From Pseudomonadota bacterium (GTDB taxonomy: Bacteria; Myxococcota; Myxococcia; Myxococcales; Vulgatibacteraceae): DNA of 10,071 bases. Position numbers and translations under genes: made by a program. The notes beneath the pieces are model-generated. The model was not told the origin of the DNA and did not search any database. It was given only the letters and a program-made list of their open reading frames with translations. The DNA lies in assembly GCA_023436385.1 (NCBI GenBank), contig JAEZJH010000605.1, forward strand, positions 1-10,071, written 5' to 3'. Positions 1 to 7,500 of the stretch are shown here, piece after piece (position 1 is the stretch's first letter; the number at the start of each line of letters is the position of its first letter).

Positions 1-639
1 GGCCTCCAGTTCGGCGCGGAGGTGGGGATCTTCTCCCTCACCGGTCTCCTCGCCGGGAAGGTCGGCACCCTGGCCGTCGCCTCCCACCAGATCGCCCTCA
101 CCCTGGCCAGCCTCTCCTTCACCGTGGCCGTCGGGGTCGGGGCCGCCGGCGCGGTCCGGGTCGGCCGGGCGATCGGCGCCGGGGATTCGCCGGGGACCCG
201 GCGGGCGGGGCTCACCGCCATCGCCGCCGGCGGCGCCTTCATGGCCGGCGCCGGGCTCCTCTTCTTCCTCTTCCCCGGGACCTTCGTGCGGATCCTCACC
301 GACGATCCCGAGGTGATCGCCGCGGCCGTCCCCCTCCTGGCGGTGGCGGCGGTCTTCCAACTCTCCGACGGCCTGCAGGGCGTGGGCGCGGGCGTCCTCC
401 GGGGCGCCGCCGACACCCGCTTTCCCTTCCTTGCCAACCTGGTCGGCCACTGGGGGATCGGTCTGCCGATCGCCATGACCCTGGGCTTCGGCCTGGGACT
501 CGGGGTCGCCGGGCTCTGGTGGGGGCTCTGCGCCGGTCTCACCGCGGTGGCGATCGCCCTGGTGGTCCGGTTCCTCCGGCTCTCGCGCCGGCCGATCCTT
601 CCGCTCGCCCGGCACCGGACGGAGACGGCGGTCGAATAG
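1..639 (+). CDS. MATE-family multidrug/cation antiporter, C-terminal half (5' truncated by window edge)
   Basis: Reading frame 1 is open from the first base to TAG at 637-639, giving 212 residues with no start in view; the gene begins upstream. The fragment matches the second six-helix bundle of MATE transporters such as NorM, which export drugs or metabolites across the inner membrane using a Na+ or H+ gradient. Visible family marks are the opening GLQFGAEVG segment, ASHQIA (residues 27-32), the VRVGRAIGAGD loop (52-62) and LRGAADTRFP (133-142). Hydrophobic stretches near residues 1-17, 30-50, 69-91, 105-130, 144-166 and 168-190 fit TM7-TM12. The tail after about residue 191 is basic and polar, as expected for a cytoplasmic end. 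An internal ATG at base 22 is within the first helix of this half and is not a plausible start. Substrate cannot be deduced. A regulator follows 89 bases downstream on the same strand; whether it controls this pump is unknown. Confidence 0.92.
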   Translation, partial: GLQFGAEVGIFSLTGLLAGKVGTLAVASHQIALTLASLSFTVAVGVGAAGAVRVGRAIGAGDSPGTRRAGLTAIAAGGAFMAGAGLLFFLFPGTFVRILTDDPEVIAAAVPLLAVAAVFQLSDGLQGVGAGVLRGAADTRFPFLANLVGHWGIGLPIAMTLGFGLGLGVAGLWWGLCAGLTAVAIALVVRFLRLSRRPILPLARHRTETAVE

Positions 640-673
640 CCGGTCCTCGGGGCGAGGCGAGGCGATCACCAGT

Positions 674-702
674 TTGCGGCCGACCGCCGGCTCGGCTACG
701 TT
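674..702 (+). promoter_or_regulatory. Candidate sigma70-like promoter for the LuxR-type regulator
   Basis: TTGCGG at 674-679 and TACGTT at 697-702 are separated by 17 bases, a spacing expected of housekeeping promoters in high-GC bacteria where only TTG and TAnnnT are usually kept. A start site near 709 would leave a leader of about 20 bases before the ATG at 729. A small hairpin just upstream (CCTCG 645-649, CGAGG 653-657) lies after the MATE stop but has no T-run, so it is weak as a terminator. Judged by eye only; match quality is modest. Confidence 0.3.
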
Positions 703-728
703 GTGTGTCGGGGATGAACGGGAGTGAG

Positions 729-1916
729 ATGGACGCCGGCGACGAGGTCTCCGGGCTGATCGTTCGGATGGTCCTCGACGGCTGCCGGCGGCGGGGCATC
801 GATCCGCGGCAGCTGGTCGAGGGGCTCCCCATCCCGCTCGCGCCCGGCCTCGAGCGCTACGGCTGGGACGACTTCCCCGTGCTCGACGAGCGCGTGGCCG
901 CGGCGATGGGCGGCCCGTGGAAGCTGGCGGCCTTCCTCCGGGAGGAGGTGGGCCTCGATCCCCGGCTCCGGGCGATCGCCAGCCTCTTCGTCTCTCCCCG
1001 GCTCCTCTTCCTGTATCTGCCGGAGCGGATGACCACCCGGATGTTCTGGAACGTGGGAACCCGGGTCGAGGAGCTGCCCGACGGCCGCATCCGCTACGAG
1101 ATCCGCGTCCCCGACCGGTACCGGCCCTCGCCCGAGTTCTTCATCGGCACGGTGGGGACCAGCGAGGGCTTCCCGCTCCTGGTCGGCCATCCTCCGGCCC
1201 ACGTCGACGCGGAGGTCTCCGGCCGCCACGCGGTCTACCTGATCCGCCCGCCGGCCTCCCGGACCCTGGGCGGGCGGATCGCGCGGATCCGCCCGCGGCC
1301 GGTCAACGACCCCGAGATCCTCGCCGAGGCGATGGAGATGGGGCTGGGCCACGGTTTCGTCGCGGAGATGGCCGGTCGCCTGGGACGGTCGCTGGTCGAC
1401 GCGCCCGATCGCGGGGCGATCGACGCCACGTTGGCCACCATCGCCCGGGAGCGGTTCCTCTCCCGGTACCTGGCCGTCGTCGAGTCCGGGGGCGAAACCC
1501 GGGTGCTGATCCGGGAGGAGCCGGTTCCGCCCACCAAGCAGATTCGCAAGCTCCAGGTGGGCGAGCGGTCGCTGGGCCACGTCGAGATCGACCTGCAGAC
1601 CACCGGCGACAACGGGACGGTCTTCGACACGCTGGTGCCGTGGATCGCCCTGGCGCTCGATCGCGCCGGGGCCGGCCGCGCCGACGAAATCGAGCGGCGG
1701 CTCGGCGCGGCGATCGAGGCCTGGCATCTCACCCCACGGCAGACCCAGGCCCTCGAGGGCATCGTCCGCGGCCGCTCGAACCGGGAGATCGCGGAGGACC
1801 TCGGCACCACCGTGAAGACGGTGGAACTGCACGTCGGGCTCTTGCTGAAGAAGTCCGACTGCGACGGCAGGGCCGCGCTGGTGAGCCGGTTTTTCCGCGA
1901 CCTCCCGGCCGCCTGA
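729..1916 (+). CDS. LuxR-family one-component transcriptional regulator with an unassigned N-terminal sensory region
   Basis: This 395-residue protein ends in a LuxR/GerE-type DNA-binding domain at about residues 334-392: LTPRQTQALEGI, then SNREIAEDLG and TVKTVELHVG, the last being the recognition helix pattern. No signal peptide or membrane helix is seen, so it should be a cytoplasmic regulator. The first 175 residues include a conserved-looking core, LFVSPRLLFLYLP (86-98), a stretch with DRYRPSPEFF (129-138) and RHAVYLIRPP (166-175). This resembles, from memory, N-terminal regions of some myxobacterial regulators and sensor kinases, but I cannot name the family. Residues about 240-312 (ending TLVPWIALALDRA) look like a GAF/PAS-type fold with a closing helix; that is inference. 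There is no receiver domain with a phosphorylatable Asp pattern. The ATG at 729 has GGGAG at 720-724 four bases upstream; ATG 714 in the same frame is the alternative and adds five residues. Ligand and targets are unknown. Confidence 0.85.
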   Translation: MDAGDEVSGLIVRMVLDGCRRRGIDPRQLVEGLPIPLAPGLERYGWDDFPVLDERVAAAMGGPWKLAAFLREEVGLDPRLRAIASLFVSPRLLFLYLPERMTTRMFWNVGTRVEELPDGRIRYEIRVPDRYRPSPEFFIGTVGTSEGFPLLVGHPPAHVDAEVSGRHAVYLIRPPASRTLGGRIARIRPRPVNDPEILAEAMEMGLGHGFVAEMAGRLGRSLVDAPDRGAIDATLATIARERFLSRYLAVVESGGETRVLIREEPVPPTKQIRKLQVGERSLGHVEIDLQTTGDNGTVFDTLVPWIALALDRAGAGRADEIERRLGAAIEAWHLTPRQTQALEGIVRGRSNREIAEDLGTTVKTVELHVGLLLKKSDCDGRAALVSRFFRDLPAA

Positions 1917-1932
1917 GGCGACCGGGAGGTCG
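1898..1932. repeat. Long perfect-arm hairpin enclosing the LuxR gene stop codon
   Basis: CGACCTCCCGG (1898-1908) is exactly complementary to CCGGGAGGTCG (1922-1932). After one C-A mismatch (1909/1921) the stem continues with CGCC (1910-1913) and GGCG (1917-1920), leaving only TGA (1914-1916), the stop codon, in the loop. The structure is symmetrical, so it could form in RNA from either strand. No T-run follows on the plus strand, so it is not a classical intrinsic terminator; it may protect the mRNA 3' end, aid termination, or serve as a protein-binding palindrome. Confidence 0.6.
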
Positions 1933-2171
1933 GTGAAGACCCCGGCGTTCACGACGCCGACCCCGATATCGGGGCACCACCCCCGCTCGTTCCGCGGCGC
2001 GCCGATCCCCCCTCGCGGACGCGGTCGGCGTTGACGCCCTGCGTGAAACGAGCGTGGGGAATGGTGCTCCTGTCCGCGGGCCGGGGCAAGCTGGGGAGAA
2101 CCCCAGGCGATCCATCCCGGGGCGGCCACGCACCCGTTGCGGGCGCCCCGCGCCTCGGCTATCCCGGAACC
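1917..2171. other. Gene-free stretch with several inverted repeats
   Basis: No reading frame here has convincing protein features. It starts inside the stop-codon hairpin and then holds GGCGT/ACGCC (1944-1948 and 1954-1958, 5-base loop), a perfect 14-base palindrome CCCCGATATCGGGG (1961-1974), and GGCGTTGACGCC (2027-2038), whose arms repeat those of the first element. TTGACG at 2031-2036 resembles a -35 box but no good -10 follows 16-18 bases later. The stretch presumably contains the control region of the membrane protein gene that starts at 2172; nothing firmer can be said. Confidence 0.45.
1961..1974. repeat. Perfect 14-base palindrome
   Basis: CCCCGATATCGGGG is a perfect palindrome with no loop, 45 bases after the regulator's stop codon and about 200 bases before the next start. 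Loop-free dyads of this size suit binding by a dimeric protein better than RNA hairpin formation. The LuxR-type protein encoded next to it is an obvious candidate binder, but that is only a guess from position. Confidence 0.4.
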
Positions 2172-2882
2172 ATGCGCCTCCGGTCCCTCCCCCTCGAAGT
2201 GGCCAACCTCGCCGTGGTGCTGGTGGCCCCGGCGGTGTTCCTCGCCCTCCGCTCGCGCCTTCCGGAGCGCGTCCCGATGCAGTTCGGGATCGACGGGACG
2301 CCGAGCCGCTACGGCAGCCCCGACGAGCTGTGGGTCCTCTTCGCGATCATGGCCGGCTGCTACGGCCTCCTCTGGCTGGTCACCTCCGCGCTCGAGGCGG
2401 AGCGGTCGGCGCCGGCAACCCGGGAGGTCGAGGGGCTCGCGGTGCTCGACCGACAGCGGCGGTTGGGGCAGGTCCGGGCGACCGAGGCCTCGATGCTGGT
2501 GACCAACCTGGTGCTCGCCACGGTGGCGCTCTCGATCGCCGCCGGCAGCCTGCCGGGCGGCGAGGCGCTCCTCGTCTACGGCCCGTGGATGGCGGTGGCG
2601 CTGGCGGTGGTGGGCCTGAGCCTGGTCCTCGCGTACTGGCTCCCGCGCCTCTCCCGGATCCAGGCGGCGATCCGGGGCCTTCCCGGCGCGTCGGCGGCGT
2701 CCGGCCGGGAGAGCGACTGGCGCTGGGGCGGGCTCTTCTACTACGCGCCCCACGATCCCGCGGTGTTGGTCCCGAAGCGGATCGGGATCGGCCTCACCCT
2801 CAACTTCGGTCGGCCGGCGGCCTGGCTCTTCCTCGCCGCCGCCGTGGGTGTGCCGCTCCTCGCCGTGGCGCTGGCCACGTAG
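2172..2882 (+). CDS. Membrane protein with DUF1648-like and DUF5808-like segments
   Basis: A 236-residue protein with five predicted helices at about 11-27, 52-73, 107-125, 135-157 and 216-235. Between helices 1 and 2 is LPERVPMQFGIDGTPSRYGS (30-49), the 'P-x-x-x-P-x-H/Q-F-x-x-x-G-x-P-x-x-Y-G' pattern of DUF1648, found in SdpI-type immunity/signalling proteins and many uncharacterised permease-like proteins. The stretch before helix 5, about 183-215 with LFYYAPHDPA and VPKRIGIGLTLNFGRP, matches my memory of DUF5808, a module of unknown function usually found with DUF1648 in membrane proteins. The ATG at 2172 is used because hydrophobic helix 1 starts soon after it; no strong Shine-Dalgarno sequence precedes it. 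Function is unknown; assigning an antimicrobial-peptide immunity role would go beyond the evidence. It ends 5 bases from the convergent malQ stop. Confidence 0.83.
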   Translation: MRLRSLPLEVANLAVVLVAPAVFLALRSRLPERVPMQFGIDGTPSRYGSPDELWVLFAIMAGCYGLLWLVTSALEAERSAPATREVEGLAVLDRQRRLGQVRATEASMLVTNLVLATVALSIAAGSLPGGEALLVYGPWMAVALAVVGLSLVLAYWLPRLSRIQAAIRGLPGASAASGRESDWRWGGLFYYAPHDPAVLVPKRIGIGLTLNFGRPAAWLFLAAAVGVPLLAVALAT

Positions 2883-2887
2883 CCGGA

Positions 2888-4444
2888 TCAGCCTGCCCGA
2901 CCGTGCCGGACCGCGAGGTCGGCGAGCCGGGCCATTCCCGCCTGGGCCATCGGCTCCCGGGCGAGATTCCCGATCGTCCAGGGGAGCCGGTAGGACCAGT
3001 TCTCCTCGCTCACCGTGCCCGGGAGGTTGATCCGCTCCCGGAGGCCGAAGACGTCCTGGATCGGCAGGAGCAGGAGGTCCGAGCCCGAGCCGTAGACCGC
3101 CTCGAGGAGCGCCTCGTGGACCGGCGGTCCGAAGCGGGAGGTCTGCGTCGCGTCGAGGCCCCGGAGCGCCGGGAGCTCGTGGACGGCCCGGCGCTCGTGC
3201 TCGTCGAGTTCGTCCCACCAGGCGGCGATCGGCTCCGAATCGTGGGTGCCGGTGGTGGCCACCGAGAGCGCGGGCCACTGGGCCGGATCGCGAAACACGC
3301 CGCCGTCCTTCTCCCAGCGAAGCACGCGATAGCCCGGGATCGACAGGCGCGTCAGGGACTCCCGCACGAAGTTCGGCACCGTCCCCAGGTCTTCGGCGAT
3401 CAGCTCCACCCCGCCGGCGCGAAACGCCGCCATCACCTCCTCGCCCTGCTTCCGCTGCGAGGGCTCGTCGGGCGGCACGAAGTGGTGCGGTCGCGTCTTG
3501 TCGAGTGGGCGGGCGTAGGTCCGATAGAAGCCGACCACGTGGTCGATCCGGAGGAGGTCGTAGAGCCGGGCGGCCGCCACCCCGCGCTCCCGTTGCCAAG
3601 CGTAGCCGTCCCGGGCGATCGCCTCCCAGTCGTAGACCGGAAGTCCCCAGTCCTGTCCCTCCGCGCTGTAGGCGTCGGGCGGCACGCCCACGGTGGCGTC
3701 GAAGCGGAACTCCCGCTGCCGGGCCCAGACGTCGGCCGAGTCCTCCGCCACCAAGAACGGGAGGTCGCCGGCCAGCCGGACCCCGGCCGCCGCCGCCTCC
3801 CGCCGGCCCTTGGCCAGCTGCCGGAAGGCCTGCCACTGCAGGTATTCGAAGAAGCGCATCGCCGGGTCGAGGCGGCGAGCCGCCTCCGCGAGGGCGGCCG
3901 GCTCCTTGGTGCGAGGACCCTCGGGCCACGAGCGCCAGCTGCCCTCCGGCTGCTCCTCCTTGAGCGCCCGCCAGAGGAGGTAGCCCTCGAGCCACTGGCG
4001 CTGCTCCTCGCGGAAGGCGGCCAGGTCGTCGGCCCGCTCGCCGCCCCGGGCGGCGCCGCTCTCGTGGAAGTGGCGGAAGGCCCGGCCGAGCCAGCGGTTC
4101 TTCAGCCGCCGGATCCCGGGGTAGTCGACCGTGGCCCGGCCCCGGAGCGCCTCCAAGAGCTCCCGCTCCTCAGGCGGGAGCGCCGCCTCCCCGCCCAGCG
4201 CCTCGAACTCCGGAACCTCGGCGAGGCGGATGTAGATCGGATCGAGGGCAAAGGCCGAGGCCGTGGTGTAGGGGCTGTCCTGTCCCAGCGCCGCTTCGTT
4301 CAAGGGCAGGAGCATCAGCACGGAGACCCGGCCCCCGGCGAGCCAGGGCGCGATCGCGCCGACATCCGGATACTCGCCGATCCCCCAGCCCCGCGTCGTG
4401 CGCACCGAGAACAGCGGCAACAGGATCCCTGCGGAACGCGTCAC
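2888..4444 (-). CDS. malQ: 4-alpha-glucanotransferase (amylomaltase, GH77)
   Basis: A 518-residue GH77 enzyme that transfers maltodextrin segments between alpha-1,4-glucan chains in the cytoplasm. The length is normal for the short amylomaltase type. All three catalytic acids are in place: D301 in LLRIDHVVGF (nucleophile), E351 in LIAEDLGTVP (acid/base) and D402 in GTGTHDSEP (transition-state stabiliser). Other family marks are SAGILLPLFS at the N-terminus, SPYTTASAFALDP (57-69), AGDLPFLVAEDSADVW (225-240) and the C-terminal LPIQDVFGLRERINLPGT (460-477). The start is GTG at 4444: it has GGGAGG (4450-4455) five bases upstream and begins right before the conserved N-terminus. Longer upstream ATG starts would add a low-complexity arginine-rich leader. 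It lies 134 bases downstream of treY on the same strand, so co-transcription is likely, giving a maltodextrin/trehalose module. Confidence 0.95.
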   Translation of the reverse strand: MTRSAGILLPLFSVRTTRGWGIGEYPDVGAIAPWLAGGRVSVLMLLPLNEAALGQDSPYTTASAFALDPIYIRLAEVPEFEALGGEAALPPEERELLEALRGRATVDYPGIRRLKNRWLGRAFRHFHESGAARGGERADDLAAFREEQRQWLEGYLLWRALKEEQPEGSWRSWPEGPRTKEPAALAEAARRLDPAMRFFEYLQWQAFRQLAKGRREAAAAGVRLAGDLPFLVAEDSADVWARQREFRFDATVGVPPDAYSAEGQDWGLPVYDWEAIARDGYAWQRERGVAAARLYDLLRIDHVVGFYRTYARPLDKTRPHHFVPPDEPSQRKQGEEVMAAFRAGGVELIAEDLGTVPNFVRESLTRLSIPGYRVLRWEKDGGVFRDPAQWPALSVATTGTHDSEPIAAWWDELDEHERRAVHELPALRGLDATQTSRFGPPVHEALLEAVYGSGSDLLLLPIQDVFGLRERINLPGTVSEENWSYRLPWTIGNLAREPMAQAGMARLADLAVRHGRAG

Positions 4445-4449
4445 GTTGG

Positions 4450-4455
4450 CCTCCC
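4450..4455 (-). promoter_or_regulatory. Shine-Dalgarno sequence deciding the malQ GTG start
   Basis: GGGAGG on the minus strand lies five bases ahead of GTG 4444-4442. The site favours this GTG over in-frame starts further upstream. Confidence 0.7.
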
Positions 4456-4511
4456 AGTTCCCGGCAATGGTGGAGCAGCGGCGCCGCCGGGTCGAGATCC
4501 CCCCTCCCGGT

Positions 4512-4550
4512 CGGAGGAACGGCCCGAGCAACATGCGGGCGGGCCCTCCG
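4512..4550 (-). repeat. Imperfect hairpin between treY and malQ
   Basis: CGGAGG (4512-4517) pairs with CCTCCG (4545-4550) and GCCCG (4522-4526) pairs with CGGGC (4540-4544), with a four-base bulge and a 13-base loop. It sits in the 134-base gap between the treY stop and the malQ start. No T-run follows on the minus strand, so it is not an obvious terminator; in a GC-rich gap some pairing is expected by chance. It could modulate malQ expression relative to treY. Confidence 0.3.
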
Positions 4551-4578
4551 GGTGACCGAGCGCGGGGGCGGCGGTTCG

Positions 4579-7500
4579 CTAGGAGGCGGGCTCGAGGAGG
4601 GCCACCGGCAGGTCGCGGAAGAGCGCCGAAAGCGGCAGCGCCTGCTCGCCCCGGTGGGCCGCCGGGTGGTGGATCGCGCCGGTGAAGACATCGCGCCAGG
4701 CGGTGCGGCCGGAACCGGCGGGAAGGAGCAGGTGGGTTCCCTCCCACGGCTCCGGCTCGTCGAGGAGGTTCGCCACCAGGCGTGGCACCACCGCGATCGC
4801 CTGGCGAAACCCCCGGCGCCGGGAGAGGGCCACCACGTGGCCGGCCCTGGGGCCGCTGGGGGCGAGGGGTACGTAGTCGCCGGAGAGGAACAGGCCGGGG
4901 TCGTCCTGCCGGAGCCGGAGGGCCCGGGCGAGGACGTAGAGCTTCACCCGACCGTCCTCGGCGGCGCCCCACAGCTCCCGGGCCAGCTCTGCCGGCGATC
5001 CCGCGGTGGCCCGCTCCACCAGCCGCTCGAGGGTCGCTTCCCGGGCGGCGAAGTCCACCGGGCGGCGGTTGTCGGGATCGACCAGCGCGTGATCCCAGAG
5101 CTCGGAGCCCTGGTAGACGTCGGGCACGCCGGGCGAGACCACCTTCAGCACGGTCTGGGCCAGCGAGTTGACCCGGCCGGCCGGCGCGATCCTCCGCACC
5201 AGCGCCGCCAGCTCCGCGAGGAAGGTTGGGTCGCGGAGCGCCCCGCGGACGAAGGCGGCGATCGCCTCCTCCCAGGCGGGATCGGGGTTGGTCCAGCTGG
5301 TGTGGACCTTGGCCTCCTTGGCCGCCTTGAGGGCGAAGGCCTCGACCCGGGCGGCGAGGACGGCGTGCTCCTCCGGCGCGACCTCGCGGTCCGGCCAGAA
5401 GCCGGCGAGGGTTTGGAAGAGCAGGTACTCCTCGTTGCGGTCGGGGGCGACGCGCTCCTCGGCGACGGCGGTCCGGTAGGGCCGGGCGGCCTTGGAGAGG
5501 CGGGAGAGCGCCCGCTTCCATTCCGCCGGGAGCTCGCTGAGCACGTCCACCCGGGCCCGGAGATCCTCGCCGCGCTTGGTGTCGTGGGTGGCGGTGGCCA
5601 GGAAGGTGCCGGGGTGCCGGGCGAGCCGGGCGGCGTTGGCCTGGTGGAACTCCGCCGGGGCGGTGCCGAAGTGCGCCGGGTCGCCGCCCACCTCGTTCAG
5701 CGAGAGGAGGCGGTGGTAGCGGTAGAAGGCGGTGTCCTCCACGCCCTTGGCGGTCACCGGGCCGGTGAGCTGCTGGAGCCGCATCACGAAGTGGACTCGC
5801 GCCGGACGCTGGAACTCGTCGAGGTTGGGGTCGGGGCGGCCGAGGAGGATGTCCCGGAGGAAGAGGTAGATCGAGGCCGGGGTGGTGGGGTTCCGGGCCC
5901 GGGCCCGGGCCACCGCCTGCTCGATGTAGCGGCGGTCCCGCTCGTCGGCGGGGGAGGTTCCGTCGACGTACGTCCGATACACCGGGAAGGCGGCGATGTA
6001 TTCGACGATCGCCTGCCGGAGGCTCCCCAGCGTGAAGTCCCGGGTGCGGCGGTTGGCCTCGCTGAGGCGGTTCAGCTGGTGGGCGAGCATCTCCACCTCG
6101 CTCGACATCGAGGTGGCGAGGATCAGCTTCTTCGCCGTGTAGACGCCCTCGTGGTAGTCGAGCCCCGCGCCGGTGAACCGGAGGTAGATCTCGTCGAGGG
6201 CCTTCTCCGCGGAGCGTTCGACCAGAAGCCCGTTCACCTCGTTGAGGAACTCGTAGCCGGTGGTGCCCTGGACCGCCCAGTCCTCCGGGACGATCTCGCC
6301 CCGGCCGAGGATCTTCTCCACCACCAGATACAGCGGGCGCGCCAGGGGCGATCCGGGCCCGGCGGTGGCCCGGGCGTAGCGGTCCCGGAGCTCGGGCTCG
6401 AGCGCCGTCTCCCAGCGGCGGACGTCGCCGTCGGCCCGGCCCTCGGCGGCGAGCCGGGACCAGGTGTCGCGACACACCGCCAGGAAGGCGCCCTCCTGCA
6501 GCCGCCGGAAGTACTCCTTGGGAGCGTAGAGGCCGTCGGGGTGATCGATGCGGAGCCCCTGGAGCTTCCCCTCGCCGAAGCGCCGAAGCACCAGCCGGTG
6601 GGCGTCGGCGAACACCCCCGGGTCCTCCATACGGATCGCCGCCAGCTCGTTGATGTCGAAGAAGCGCCGGTAATTGATCTCTTCGCCCGCCACCCGCCAG
6701 TGGGCCACCCGGTAGGCGTGGGCGTCGAGGAGCCCGTCGAGGAGGTCGAAGGAGCGCGGATCGCCCGGCCGCCCGTTGAAGTCCCGGACGTTCTCCTCCA
6801 GGAAGTCTCGAATTTCTGCGCTGGCCTCCATCAGCGCCGCCAGCCGCCGCTTGATGATCTCCTTTTCCCGGTGCCGCTCCTCCACTTTGGCCGGCTCGAC
6901 GTCGGTGCGGTGGGGGAGGTTGTCGCAGGCGGTGGCGATGGAGAGGAGCTCCTGCAGCCGCTGGTCGTCCTTGCCGAGGCGGTCCTCCAGCGCCGGGAGC
7001 CGGTGCCGGAGGACGCGGGCGTACTGCCGGGGGTTGATGGGGAGGCGGTGCTCGTAATAGCGCACGGTGAAGGAGCCGTTCTGGAGGACGAGGCGCAGCT
7101 CGCCCGCCTCGAGCACCGCGCCGTACTGATCGCCGAGAATGGGGAGGAGGACCTTGTTCTCCAGCTCGTCCTTCACCGGCCTCCAGTCGACGTCGAAGCG
7201 CCGGGCGTGGACCGACGACGGTCCGTTCTCGAGCACGTCCTCCCAGTAGGGATTGGCCGGCCCGATCCCCATGTGGTTGGGGACGAAGTCGAGGACGTGG
7301 CCCATTCCGTGGGCGGCGAGGGTCGCCACCAGCCGATCCAGGGCCTCCTCGCCGCCGAGCTCCCGGGAGATCCGGCCGTGGTCGACCACGTCGTAGCCGT
7401 GGGTCGAGCCGGGCGCCGCCTGCAGATACGGCGACGAATAGAGGTGGCTCACCCCGAGCCGGGCGAGGTAGGGAACGACCCGGGCCGCGTCGTCGAAGGT

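Noticed and set aside
917..1936. Alternative plus-strand frame inside the LuxR regulator gene
   Set aside because: Arg/Pro/Gly-rich shadow; the regulator frame carries the helix-turn-helix motifs.
696..3995. Minus-strand open frame of 1099 codons across the regulator, the membrane protein gene and malQ
   Set aside because: Low-complexity Arg/Gly/Pro/Ala translation without any domain, crossing three convincing genes; a consequence of GC-rich DNA lacking stop codons.
2054..4555. Plus-strand open frame of 833 codons over the membrane protein gene and antisense to malQ
   Set aside because: Composition and absence of motifs mark it as an out-of-frame shadow of the genes beneath.
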